Assembly (NCBI RefSeq): GCF_003614975.1
Contig: NZ_QZWI01000001.1
Span: 62,001-126,000 of the forward strand
From: Rahnella bruchi
GTDB lineage: Bacteria > Pseudomonadota > Gammaproteobacteria > Enterobacterales > Enterobacteriaceae
Direction: 5' to 3'
DNA: 64,000 nucleotides
Part shown: positions 56,100 to 64,000 of the stretch, one piece after another
Numbering within the stretch: the first letter of the stretch is position 1
Layout: each line of letters starts with the position of its first letter
Made by a program: the position numbers and the translations under genes
The notes under the pieces: model-generated
Seen by the model: only the letters and a program-made list of their open reading frames with translations
The model's database searches: none
What the model was told of the DNA's origin: nothing

Positions 56100-56128
56100 A
56101 AGCCCGCAACACACGGTATTACGGGCTT
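56100..56128 (-). terminator. Weak terminator of the liv operon
   Basis: Stem AAGCCCG/CGGGCTT (56100-56106 with 56122-56128), 15-base loop, 14 bases after the livF stop. The tail is only moderately U-rich. Confidence 0.55.
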
Positions 56129-56141
56129 AAAGAAGCAAAAA

Positions 56142-56858
56142 TCAGATTCCGCCTAAGTAGGCTTTACGCACCTCCTGATTTCCTAACAACTCTTCCCCGC
56201 TGCCGCTGAGACGTATCTGCCCGTTGACCATGACGTAACCCCGGTCGGAAAGCTTCAGCGCGTGATGCGCATTTTGCTCGACCAGAAAGATTGTCATACC
56301 ACTTTGAGCCAGTTCGCGCAGTGTCTGGAAAATCTGTTTTACGATGATGGGTGCCAGTCCCAGACTGGGTTCGTCGAGCAACAGCAGTTTGGGGCGGCTC
56401 ATCAGCGCACGGGCAATCGCCAGCATTTGCTGCTCACCGCCGGACATGGTCATCGCCCGCTGTTTGCGCCGCTCTTTAAGACGCGGAAACAAATCAAACA
56501 TGGTTTGCAGGTCTTCCGGAGCATATTTATTGCCAATAGGAATGGTGCCCATCAGCAGGTTTTCTTCGACAGTCATATCCGGGAAAACCCGCCGCCCTTC
56601 CGGCGACTGCGCAATGCCCGCCGAAGCCACAAAGTGCGTGGATTTACGGCTGATATCTTCGCCGCGAAACAGAATCTGCCCGCTCTGCACGCGCGGCTGA
56701 CCAAAAATTGACATCAGCAGCGTGGATTTTCCGGCACCGTTCGCGCCAATCAGCGCCACCGTTTCGCCCTGATTTACCTGCAAAGAGACCTGCTGTAACG
56801 CCTGAATCGCCCCGTAATAGACATTCACATCACGAAATTCCAGCATCGCGTCACTCAT
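56142..56858 (-). CDS. livF: Branched-chain amino acid ABC transporter ATPase LivF
   Basis: 238-residue ATPase (E. coli LivF: 237). Walker A IGANGAGKSTLL, signature MSGGEQQMLAIARALM, Walker B LLLDEPSLGLAPIIV and IFLVEQNAHHAL, the last two typical of LivF. Final gene of livKHMGF. Its start overlaps livG by four bases. Confidence 0.95.
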   Translation of the reverse strand: MSDAMLEFRDVNVYYGAIQALQQVSLQVNQGETVALIGANGAGKSTLLMSIFGQPRVQSGQILFRGEDISRKSTHFVASAGIAQSPEGRRVFPDMTVEENLLMGTIPIGNKYAPEDLQTMFDLFPRLKERRKQRAMTMSGGEQQMLAIARALMSRPKLLLLDEPSLGLAPIIVKQIFQTLRELAQSGMTIFLVEQNAHHALKLSDRGYVMVNGQIRLSGSGEELLGNQEVRKAYLGGI

Positions 56859-57748
56859 AAGCTGACCTCGTCGTCTTCATCAGCACCAAGATAGGCGGCA
56901 ATGACTTTCTCATCATTTTGAATAGCCTGCGGTAAACCTTCGGCAATGACATCGCCGTGATCGAGCACGATAATGTGGTCGGAAATCTCCATCACCATGC
57001 CCATGTCATGCTCAATCAGCAGCACGGTAATGTCGTGGTGATCACGCAGAAAACGGATGATTTTGCTCAGCGTCCGCGTTTCTACCGGATTGAGCCCGGC
57101 GGCCGGTTCGTCGAGACAAATCATCTCCGGCGCGGTACACATGGCGCGGGCGATCTCCAGCCGCCGTTGCTGACCGTAAGACATTTCTCCCGCCAGCCGG
57201 TTGGCGCAATCGACCAGCTCCACCACTTCCAGCCAGTAAAATGCCCGGTCCAGCGCCTGATCTTCTGCACGACGATAGGCTGGCGTATTCAGCACACCGG
57301 CGATCAGGTTACGGTTGGTTTGCATGTGCTGAGCAACCAGCAGGTTTTCAATCACCGACATCTCACGAAACAGGCGGATATTCTGGAAAGTACGCGCCAG
57401 CCCGGCGCGGTTCACCAGATGCGTGCCACCAAACATTTTGTAGAAAATCCGCTGACCCAGCTGTGCAGGCTTAATCCAGTCATCCGGCTGGAATTTCTGC
57501 CCGAGCACCTGAATCACATTCGTGGTACGCCTGCGGGTATTGAGCAAAATATTGCCGCCGGAGGCTTTATAGAAACCGGTCAGGCAGTTAAATACCGTGG
57601 TTTTACCCGCCCCGTTAGGGCCGATCAGTGCCGTGATCGAGCCGCGCTTGACCACCAGATTCACATCATTCAGCGCCTTAATGCCGCCGAAATGCATACG
57701 CAAATGCTCGACGCTCAGAATATTGTTATCCGCTAACGCTTCGCTCAT
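56855..57748 (-). CDS. livG: Branched-chain amino acid ABC transporter ATPase LivG
   Basis: 297-residue ATPase, about 40 residues longer than E. coli LivG (255). Walker A IGPNGAGKTTVF, then the family's LARTFQNIRLFREMSVIENLLVAQH, signature MSYGQQRRLEIARAM and Walker B MICLDEPAAGLNPVET. The extra residues (about 75-108, RRRTTNVIQVLGQKFQPDDW...) lie between Walker A and the Q-loop, an insert relative to E. coli. It overlaps livM and livF by four bases each. Confidence 0.94.
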   Translation of the reverse strand: MSEALADNNILSVEHLRMHFGGIKALNDVNLVVKRGSITALIGPNGAGKTTVFNCLTGFYKASGGNILLNTRRRTTNVIQVLGQKFQPDDWIKPAQLGQRIFYKMFGGTHLVNRAGLARTFQNIRLFREMSVIENLLVAQHMQTNRNLIAGVLNTPAYRRAEDQALDRAFYWLEVVELVDCANRLAGEMSYGQQRRLEIARAMCTAPEMICLDEPAAGLNPVETRTLSKIIRFLRDHHDITVLLIEHDMGMVMEISDHIIVLDHGDVIAEGLPQAIQNDEKVIAAYLGADEDDEVSL

Positions 57749-59034
57749 GGCGCGACTCCTTTACGCACGACAAACCCGCTACGGCTGATGCGGATTAACC
57801 CGCGCGGTCGCCAAATCATCATCACGACCATTAGCACGCCGAACAACAGCACGCGGTATTCTGCAAAGCTGCGCAGCAGTTCCGGCGCGACGGTCAGTAC
57901 AAACGCTGCCAGCACCACGCCGATGGTCGATCCCATTCCGCCCAGCACCACGATGGCGAGGATCAGCGCTGATTCGAAAAAGGTGAAGGATGTCGGATTG
58001 ACGAAGCCCTGGTAGGTGGCGAAAAACACCCCCGCGATACCGGCGGTGGAAGCGCCAAGCGTAAACGCCGACAGCTTGACCAGAACGTGATTGAGCCCCA
58101 TTGCGCGGCAGGCGATTTCATCTTCGCGCAGCGCTTCCCACGCGCGGCCAATCGGCATGCGGGTCAGGCGGTGTTTGATGAACAGCACCAGCAATACCAC
58201 CAGAACCAGCACCGCGTAGATGAAAATAAACTTCATGTTCGGATTGTAAGTCAGATGGAAAAACTCGTGGAATGGTATGCCACCCTCTTTCGCCCGCCGG
58301 CCAAACTCCAGCCCGAAAAACGTCGGTGGCGGCGCGGAAACGCCGTTGGGACCGCCGGTAAATGACAACCAGTTGGTCAGCACCAGACGGATGATTTCAC
58401 CAAATCCGAGCGTCACAATCGCCAGATAATCGCCGTGCATGCGCAGTACCGGAAAGCCCAGCAGAGCGCCCGCCAGCGCCGCCATCAGAGCGGCCAGCGG
58501 CAACATCGACCAGAATCCGAGGCCGAGATACTGATACCCCAGCGCCAGCCCGTAAGCACCTATGGCATAAAAGGCGACATATCCCAGATCCAAAAGCCCG
58601 GCCAGACCGACCACAATATTCAGCCCGAGGCCGAGCAGTACGTAAATCAGCCCGAGAATAGCGACGGTCAGAATGTATTTGGTGGCGACGAAGGGGAAGA
58701 AAATTGCCAGCACAATAAGCAGCGGCAATATCCAGCGCAGATTGCTTTTGTGATCCGGCGGACGCACGTAGACTCCCGCGCTGTCCGACTCAAATCGCGC
58801 ACGCATTTTCTGCCCGGCAGCGGTTTCCAGAAAGGCGCTCAACAAAAAACGCCCGAGCATCACGGCGGCGATGATCCAGATCAGCCGCTGGGAATGAAAG
58901 TTAAAGCTATAACCGTCCAGCACCACGCCGACTACCGGCCCGAAAATTATCAGCGCCACCAGTCCGGCGAAAATGGCATCCAGCAGGCAGCGTTTCAGCG
59001 AAAACCCGCCGCTCACAGCAGTTTGTGTCGTCAT
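57745..59034 (-). CDS. livM: Branched-chain amino acid ABC transporter permease LivM
   Basis: 429-residue inner-membrane permease (E. coli LivM: 425) with an N-terminal extra domain (DUF3382) of about 110 residues containing LLDAIFAGLVALIIFGPVVG, then the core with NIVVGLAGLLDLGYVAFYAIGAYG and the ATPase-contact region GRAWEALREDEIACRAMGLN. C-terminal LGGMGSTIGVVLAAFVLTVAPELL is typical. GAGGGAAA precedes the ATG. Confidence 0.95.
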   Translation of the reverse strand: MTTQTAVSGGFSLKRCLLDAIFAGLVALIIFGPVVGVVLDGYSFNFHSQRLIWIIAAVMLGRFLLSAFLETAAGQKMRARFESDSAGVYVRPPDHKSNLRWILPLLIVLAIFFPFVATKYILTVAILGLIYVLLGLGLNIVVGLAGLLDLGYVAFYAIGAYGLALGYQYLGLGFWSMLPLAALMAALAGALLGFPVLRMHGDYLAIVTLGFGEIIRLVLTNWLSFTGGPNGVSAPPPTFFGLEFGRRAKEGGIPFHEFFHLTYNPNMKFIFIYAVLVLVVLLVLFIKHRLTRMPIGRAWEALREDEIACRAMGLNHVLVKLSAFTLGASTAGIAGVFFATYQGFVNPTSFTFFESALILAIVVLGGMGSTIGVVLAAFVLTVAPELLRSFAEYRVLLFGVLMVVMMIWRPRGLIRISRSGFVVRKGVAP

Positions 59035-59044
59035 TTTATTTCCC

Positions 59045-59959
59045 TCACACTTTCGTCACGACCGGACGGCCGAGCAGGCCCTGAGGGCGGAAAATGAGGA
59101 TCACCACCAGCAATCCAAAAGAGAACACGTCTTTGTAATCGGAGTTCACCATGCCCGAGAACTGCGCTTCGGCGATGCCTAAAATCAGCCCGCCGAGCAT
59201 CGCGCCCGGTAAGGAGCCAATCCCGCCGAGTACCGCTGCGGTAAAAGCCTTGATGCCGATAATAAATCCGGCATAAAAATCAAAGGTGCCGTAATTCATG
59301 GTGACCAGAACGCCTGCCAGCCCCGCCATCGCCGCGCCAATCATAAAGACCAGCGAGATAATGCGGTCAGTGTTGATGCCGAGGATCGAGGCCATTTTTC
59401 TGTCCTGCTGTACCGCACGACACATGCGTCCGAGCCGTGTGTTGCTGATAATCCAGGATAAAACCAGCATTCCGACCAGGGACGCCACCAGAATAAACAG
59501 TTTGGTATAGGTCATCTGGACAAAGCTTTCGCCGATATGGAACCGGATGGCCCCATCCATCATGGTCGGGATCCCCTGCTGTCGCGGCCCCTGGCTGATC
59601 TGCGCGTAGTTCTGCAAAATCAGCGACATCCCGATGGCTGAAATCAGCGGTGCAAGGCGGGTAGAGTTGCGCAGCGGTTTGTAGGCAATGCGCTCAATCG
59701 CCCAGCCATAAACGCCGGTTACCACAATGGTGAATATCAGCGTGCCGAGGATCAGCAGAGGAAAAGAGTGCAGTCCGAAGAAGGAAAGCAGCGCCAGCGC
59801 GATGGCGCAAAGGTAGGCAGAAATCATATACACCTCGCCATGCGCGAAGTTGATCATGCCGATGATGCCGTAAACCATGGTGTAGCCGATGGCGATGAGA
59901 CCGTAGACAGCACCGAGCGTAATGCCATTAAACAGTTGTTGCAGGAAGAATGAATCCAT
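59045..59959 (-). CDS. livH: Branched-chain amino acid ABC transporter permease LivH
   Basis: 304-residue permease (E. coli LivH: 308). Typical N-terminus QQLFNGITLGAVYGLIAIGYTMVYGIIGMINFAHGE; ATPase-contact loop RLGRMCRAVQQDRKMASILGIN; and LGGIGSLPGAMLGGLILGIAEAQ. First permease after livK; a GC hairpin separates the two. Confidence 0.95.
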   Translation of the reverse strand: MDSFFLQQLFNGITLGAVYGLIAIGYTMVYGIIGMINFAHGEVYMISAYLCAIALALLSFFGLHSFPLLILGTLIFTIVVTGVYGWAIERIAYKPLRNSTRLAPLISAIGMSLILQNYAQISQGPRQQGIPTMMDGAIRFHIGESFVQMTYTKLFILVASLVGMLVLSWIISNTRLGRMCRAVQQDRKMASILGINTDRIISLVFMIGAAMAGLAGVLVTMNYGTFDFYAGFIIGIKAFTAAVLGGIGSLPGAMLGGLILGIAEAQFSGMVNSDYKDVFSFGLLVVILIFRPQGLLGRPVVTKV

Positions 59960-59980
59960 AAATACGCAGTCTCTTTTTGT

Positions 59981-60005
59981 GACCGCGCCTGCTGAGCGCG
60001 CGGTC
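59981..60005 (-). other. Intercistronic hairpin between livK and livH
   Basis: Stem GACCGCGC/GCGCGGTC with a nine-base loop, no T-tract on the - strand. Placed between the binding-protein gene and the permease genes, as in the sugar and dipeptide operons of this window. Confidence 0.6.
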
Positions 60006-60038
60006 TGACACAGATTAGAACTGGCAAATCAGAATGAT

Positions 60039-61163
60039 TTATTCCTTAACTTCCTGATACTTTCCTTTGTCATCCCACTTATAAACCACGTAATCCGAGA
60101 CTTTCAGGTCGCCTTTGCTGTCCCAGGATTTTTTACCCATGACGGTATCGACGCTGTTGGCTTTGAGCCAGGCGCTGGCTTTAGCGGAGTCACTGCCGCC
60201 GGTCGCTTTGAATGCGGCAGCAATAGCCTGTACGGAAGCGTAGGAATAGAGGGTGTAACCTTCCGGCTCGAATTTGTTGGCGCGGAATTTGTCGATAACG
60301 GCTTTGCCTTCCGGGATCAGACGCGGGTCTTTACCGAAGGTCATCAGGATGCCGTTGGTATATTGCGGTCCGCCTGCGGCAGTGACCATTTCTTCGTTCA
60401 CGATACAGTCACCGGAGAAGAAGGTCGCCTGAACGCCCTGCTCACGCATCTGGCGGACTAACGGACCGGCTTCCGGATGGCAGCCGCCGAAGAACACCAC
60501 GTCAGGTTTTTGCGCACTGATTTTAGTGACCAGTGCGTTAAAGTCTTTTTCGCCGCGCGATAAGCCTTCATACATCACCTCTTTTACACCACGTTTATTT
60601 AGAGCGGCTTTAGTCGCATCCGCCAGCCCCTGCCCGTAAGTGTCTTTGTCGTGGATGATGACCACTTTTTTGGCTTTCAGCTTATCGATGATGTAATCAC
60701 TGGCCACCAGTCCCTGCTGGTCATCACGTCCGCACATACGGAACATGTCGCTCATCCCGCGCTCGGTGATTTGCGGGTTAGTTGACCCCGGCGTGATAGC
60801 GATTATTCCTGCGTCGTTATACACCTCGGAAGCAGGCATGGTGGAAGATGAGCAGAAGTGTCCGACTACTGCCTGCACTTTATCCTGATCCACCAACCGG
60901 TTAGCAACGGCGACCGCCTGTTTTGGTTCGCAGGCATCATCACCCTGTACCAGTTTGATTTTTTCGCCATTAATCCCGCCAGCGGCATTAATGTCTTCGG
61001 CGGCCTGAGTCGCGCCATGCCAGTACTGATCACCATAGGTGGCGTTCGGACCGGTGAACGGACCTGCCACGCCAATCACAATATCCGCACGCGCGGAAAA
61101 CGCAGTAACCAGACAACCTGCCAGTAAAAGAGAGAGAGGACTTTTCATAAATTTCATCGACAT
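60039..61163 (-). CDS. livK: Branched-chain amino acid periplasmic binding protein (LivK/LivJ type)
   Basis: 374-residue periplasmic Leu/Ile/Val binding protein. Signal peptide about 1-26, ending SARA-DIVIGVAGPFTGP. Conserved: NAAGGINGEKIKLVQGDDAC, VGHFCSSSTMPASEVYNDAG (ligand serines/threonines) and FNALVTKISAQKPDVVFFGG. Four in-frame ATG codons crowd the start; the one at 61163 has AAGGA at an eight-base spacing, while 61169 would be too close. It leads livKHMGF. Confidence 0.94.
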   Translation of the reverse strand: MSMKFMKSPLSLLLAGCLVTAFSARADIVIGVAGPFTGPNATYGDQYWHGATQAAEDINAAGGINGEKIKLVQGDDACEPKQAVAVANRLVDQDKVQAVVGHFCSSSTMPASEVYNDAGIIAITPGSTNPQITERGMSDMFRMCGRDDQQGLVASDYIIDKLKAKKVVIIHDKDTYGQGLADATKAALNKRGVKEVMYEGLSRGEKDFNALVTKISAQKPDVVFFGGCHPEAGPLVRQMREQGVQATFFSGDCIVNEEMVTAAGGPQYTNGILMTFGKDPRLIPEGKAVIDKFRANKFEPEGYTLYSYASVQAIAAAFKATGGSDSAKASAWLKANSVDTVMGKKSWDSKGDLKVSDYVVYKWDDKGKYQEVKE

Positions 61164-61292
61164 CATCATGATCCTTAGGACTGAGTTTATGCAAACGGGT
61201 TATGGGCAACGCATGTAGCAAAAACACCAACGCAAAGTCGTAATCTGAAAATCTGAAATTTAAAGCACAAGCCAATGGAGGGAAGATCCCGT

Positions 61293-61312
61293 TTGTCCAC
61301 CGCGGCGGACAA
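61293..61312. promoter_or_regulatory. Near-perfect palindrome upstream of livK
   Basis: TTGTCC-A-CCGCGG-C-GGACAA: 20 bases, palindromic except for the A/C pair, 130-150 bases before livK. It looks like an operator. The rest of 61170-61618 contains no coding frame that I can support and should also carry the promoter of the YgdI-like gene. Confidence 0.5.
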
Positions 61313-61618
61313 CATCAAAGGTAAGAAACATAAGCAAAATATCTGCCAGTGTTACCCGACGTCTGTGATTGTTACGGTTATGTGAGTATAGATAGCGCCA
61401 GTCAGGCGTTACGGGGAACTCGCAGAAACAACGACGGGATCACATCGCACCGCGCTGGTGCTGAAAATAATAGGAAAATGACGATGCCGGAACGCCCTGC
61501 ACCAAAATGCAACGCGAAGATCCGGGCAGATAACCTGTTGTTATATTTTTTTCTTTGCTTCTTGCGGCGGGTTGTTTTGTAATGCGGGCAGATGATTGCA
61601 ACGGGAAACTACTGAACA

Positions 61619-61834
61619 ATGAAGAAATTATCCTGCGTGACGATAATGGTGCTGGCTCTGGGTTTAACGGGTTGCGCCGGTGATTATGTGATCAATACCA
61701 AAGCCGGTGATCAGCTTTTCGCCCACGGCGAACCCGAGCGTGACCGCGATACCGGCATGACCAGCTACACCGACATGGACGGTGATTACCATCTGATGAA
61801 TACCAATGATATTGCCGGGATTGTGAAGAAGTAG
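61619..61834 (+). CDS. YgdI/YgdR-family small lipoprotein
   Basis: 71-residue predicted lipoprotein. Signal MKKLSCVTIMVLALGLTGCA with lipobox LTGC (Cys19). Mature part has YVINTKAGDQLFAHGEPERD, TGMTSYTDMDGDYHLMNTND, the SH3-like DUF903 domain of YgdI/YgdR proteins (in E. coli 72-75 residues). Its function is unknown. Its stop is one base from the stop of the convergent SorC gene, so the transcripts must overlap. Confidence 0.87.
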   Translation: MKKLSCVTIMVLALGLTGCAGDYVINTKAGDQLFAHGEPERDRDTGMTSYTDMDGDYHLMNTNDIAGIVKK

Positions 61835-61835
61835 G

Positions 61836-62780
61836 TTACGACAGCAGTTCCTGAGCACAACCCTCGTCGGTCACCAGGCCGTTGATCCAGCGGCCTTCGA
61901 GGGCGGCGCGGAGGGCAACTTGTTTATCTGCCCCCCCGGCCAGCGCGATCACTGGCTGGTTATCATGCGGATGCGGCCCCACACTGGTCAGCCGTGAATT
62001 CAGCGCACTGTCGATACGCTGTCCGTCCTGCCCAATAAAATGTCCCAGCACTTCCCCGACGGCTCCGTTTTTCGTCAGCGTTTCCACGTCCTCAAGACTG
62101 ATAAATCCGTCTTTGTGCAGCGGACAGCCTGGTTCAATGGTGCCGATACCGATAAAGGTCACATTGGCCTGACTGGCCTTCTCGCTGACGGTGCGGTAAA
62201 TACGGTGATTACACCACATGGCGCGATCCTCTTCACCGTCGGCAAACAGTGGCGCGGGCAGGATGAAATAACGTCCCTGAGTTTTTTGCGCCATCAGCAG
62301 CGGTACGTCGTAGCGGGTACAGGACCCGTCCGAAGCAATCGCGCCAATGAGCGAAACACTGCTGTGCTGTGGCCTTTCAATATCGGCCAGTTCGTCGATT
62401 GCCGCTTTCAGGCTGCGCCCTGAGCCCACGCCGATAATCATCGGTTCTTCGCTGCGGATAAATTGCGTCATCACTTCTGCGCCAGCCACTGCAATAGCAT
62501 GACTGATGCCCGTCGGCGTCATTCCCTGTCCCGGCACCACCTGACAAATTCCCAGCCCGAAGCGTTTTTGTAATTGCGACGCCAGCTCCATACAGCGCCC
62601 GACCGAATGAGAGATGTGGACGCTGACCAGCCCGTTATCAATCGCGCTGGCGACCAGCCGCTGAGCAACCTGTCGCGAAACCCCTAAGGCCTCGGCGATT
62701 TCATTTTGGGTTTGCCCGGCGACGTAATACATCCACGCCGCACGCGCCGCCAGATCCAGTTTCTTATCGTTCTTACTCAT
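61836..62780 (-). CDS. dalR: SorC/DeoR-type sugar regulator, probable D-arabinitol regulator
   Basis: 314-residue SorC-family regulator: N-terminal helix-turn-helix about 10-60 (AARAAWMYYVAGQTQNEIAE, SRQVAQRLVASAIDNGLVSV) and a C-terminal sugar-binding domain (GVGSGRSLKAAIDELADIER, LAGGADKQVALRAALEGRWI). Divergent from dalD, whose homologue in Klebsiella is controlled by the neighbouring DalR. Start at 62780 (MSKNDKK) is preferred to the ATG at 62807. Symbol assigned by context. Confidence 0.8.
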   Translation of the reverse strand: MSKNDKKLDLAARAAWMYYVAGQTQNEIAEALGVSRQVAQRLVASAIDNGLVSVHISHSVGRCMELASQLQKRFGLGICQVVPGQGMTPTGISHAIAVAGAEVMTQFIRSEEPMIIGVGSGRSLKAAIDELADIERPQHSSVSLIGAIASDGSCTRYDVPLLMAQKTQGRYFILPAPLFADGEEDRAMWCNHRIYRTVSEKASQANVTFIGIGTIEPGCPLHKDGFISLEDVETLTKNGAVGEVLGHFIGQDGQRIDSALNSRLTSVGPHPHDNQPVIALAGGADKQVALRAALEGRWINGLVTDEGCAQELLS

Positions 62781-62881
62781 GCGCACATTCCGTCCCGCTG
62801 ATTTCATTGAGCGGATTTTATCGGTTTTCGCCCCCTCCCGTGATCGCTAAATTCGGCCTGCCGTGAAATTTGTGAGCCAAA

Positions 62882-62896
62882 GCCCGTTTAACGGGC
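62882..62896. promoter_or_regulatory. Palindrome in the dalR-dalD divergent region
   Basis: GCCCGTT-T-AACGGGC, a perfect 7+1+7 inverted repeat about halfway between the two start codons (90 bases before dalD). Suitable as an operator for the SorC-type regulator; binding is inferred. Confidence 0.45.
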
Positions 62897-62986
62897 AAAT
62901 ATTCCATTAAATTAATCACCAGCGAGCAAAAGCCCAAATAAAGAGCTTATGCCCAAAACAATGATTTTTACCATTTGGAGAATCCG

Positions 62987-64000
62987 ATGAAAAACGCTCA
63001 CCACTCTGAATCGTCCGTCTGGCTGCATATCGGCAGTGGATCTTTCCACCGTGCCCATCAGGCATGGTATCTGCACCGGTTGCTGGTTAAAGGCGATAAC
63101 AGCTGGTCTATCGCATTGGGGAATATCCGTGAAGATGGCGTCCCTGTGCTGAATGCGCTACAGGCGCAGAACGGCAAATACGTGCTGGAAACGGTCACTC
63201 CGCAAGGCGAACGTGAATACGAAACTATCACGTCGATTCAGAAAATCATTCCGTGGGATAACGAACTGGCGGCGCTGGTAGCACAGGGCGCGGATCCGCA
63301 GACCAAAGTGATTTCCTTTACGGTGACGGAAGGCGGTTACTACCTCGATAACCAGTTCAATCTTGATCAGCAAAACACTGATGTTCAGGCCGATATTCAG
63401 GGCGGATGTCGCACGATTTACGGCGCCATCAGCCATATTCTGGCGCGACGAATTGCGCTTCACGGCGGCGATGTCACTTTGCTGAACTGCGACAATCTGC
63501 GTCATAACGGTGAGCGCTTCCGCCACGGTCTGCTGCAATTTCTGGCGCTGCGTCAGCAGCACGAAATCAGCGACTGGGTGAAAAATCACACCCGCAGCCC
63601 GAACACGATGGTTGATCGCATTACGCCGCGCCCTTCCCCGGAAGTGGCCGTTCGTGTGGAACAGGCAACCGGATTTAAAGACCGCACGCCGGTGATGGGC
63701 GAAGCGTTTATTCAGTGGGTTATTGAGGATGATTTCATCGCCGGTCGCCCGCAATTTGAAGAGGTCGGCGTCGAAATGGTGGAGTCTGTTCTGCCGTATG
63801 AAGAAGCCAAAATCCGCATTCTCAACGCCAGTCACAGCTGCATCGCCTGGGCGGGTACGCTTATTGGTCAGCGCTTTATTGATGAAAGTACCCGCACAGC
63901 CTCCATCTGCCAGATGGCTTATGACTATGTGACCGAAGATGTGATCCCATCCCTGATGCCAAGCCCGTTAGATCTGGCGCACTATCGCGACGTGGTGCTT
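62987..64000 (+). CDS. dalD: D-arabinitol 4-dehydrogenase (N-terminal part)
   Basis: Polyol dehydrogenase of the mannitol dehydrogenase family; oxidises D-arabinitol to D-xylulose with NAD. The visible 338 residues align with Klebsiella DalD (455): [20 protein letters not shown] (NAD-site N-terminus), [26 protein letters not shown] and [14 protein letters not shown], with the Lys/Asn-His catalytic region of the family. Start ATG 62987 has GGAG upstream. The frame is open to the window end. A kinase and transporter may follow outside. Confidence 0.95.
   Translation, partial: MKNAHHSESSVWLHIGSGSFHRAHQAWYLHRLLVKGDNSWSIALGNIREDGVPVLNALQAQNGKYVLETVTPQGEREYETITSIQKIIPWDNELAALVAQGADPQTKVISFTVTEGGYYLDNQFNLDQQNTDVQADIQGGCRTIYGAISHILARRIALHGGDVTLLNCDNLRHNGERFRHGLLQFLALRQQHEISDWVKNHTRSPNTMVDRITPRPSPEVAVRVEQATGFKDRTPVMGEAFIQWVIEDDFIAGRPQFEEVGVEMVESVLPYEEAKIRILNASHSCIAWAGTLIGQRFIDESTRTASICQMAYDYVTEDVIPSLMPSPLDLAHYRDVVL

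Noticed and set aside
58435..59097. 220-residue open frame opposite livM
   Set aside because: Antisense shadow; low-complexity Gln/Arg/His content; no ribosome-binding site.
61349..61582. 77-residue frame upstream of the YgdI-like gene
   Set aside because: No Shine-Dalgarno, no family resemblance; region better explained as promoter space.

Overview
The window is chromosomal DNA from a member of Enterobacterales, most like the Yersiniaceae/Rahnella-Serratia side. This is inferred from the gene order yceH-rimJ/mdtH-grxB-yceB, the ghrA-ycdX-ycdY block, the astCADBE operon, opgB, a cstA-ybdD pair, Spy and D-arabinitol genes, all with enterobacterial-type proteins. I see no phage, insertion sequence, CRISPR array or plasmid functions.

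Layout. 1-6140: housekeeping (yceH, rimJ, mdtH, grxB, yceB, ycdY, ycdX, ghrA). 6262-8560: a POT-type peptide transporter and two tandem tRNA-Ser(GGA) genes, each with its own promoter and terminator. 8704-14854: the arginine succinyltransferase operon astCADBE. 15631-22537: a sugar ABC importer (LsrB/RhaS-like binding protein, double ATPase, two permeases) with an FGGY kinase and a KdsD-like SIS isomerase. 22546-29527: ydcR, spy, a LysR/EamA divergent pair, cstA and its small partner. 29567-30591: a GNAT gene and a broken dapF-like gene.

30913-42467 is the most distinctive part. It is a gallate (3,4,5-trihydroxybenzoate) catabolic region: transporter (galT), ring-cleavage dioxygenase (galA), a 2-pyrone-4,6-dicarboxylate-lactonase-like amidohydrolase, a divergent type II dehydroquinase, then the regulator (galR, with two tandem LysR-type DNA-binding domains), hydratase (galB), aldolase (galC), tautomerase (galD) and a 6PGDH-like/DUF1932 dehydrogenase. 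The two halves are split by an AT-rich pair of lipopolysaccharide genes (O-antigen ligase and WaaB-like glycosyltransferase) at 35005-37357. The expected flow is gallate to 4-oxalomesaconate (GalA, GalD), hydration (GalB), then aldol cleavage to pyruvate and oxaloacetate (GalC). The dehydroquinase could feed the route from quinate or dehydroquinate through 3-dehydroshikimate; that link is inference.

42547-49649: a dipeptide ABC importer with a VanX/DdpX dipeptidase and an RpiR-type regulator, in the same X-A-B-C-D-F order as E. coli ddp. 50045-53168: tRNA-Asn, an antitoxin-like remnant that has lost its helix-turn-helix, and a Met-type ABC importer whose binding protein is not a lipoprotein. 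53415-61163: opgB and a liv branched-chain amino-acid importer. 61619-64000: a YgdI-like lipoprotein and the start of a D-arabinitol locus (SorC-type regulator and dalD, cut by the window end).

Overall the window is dominated by uptake and catabolism of plant- or soil-derived compounds (arginine, sugars, gallate, peptides, branched-chain amino acids, D-arabinitol), which suits a plant- or soil-associated enterobacterium. All functional calls rest on recognising sequence families by eye; no database search was run.
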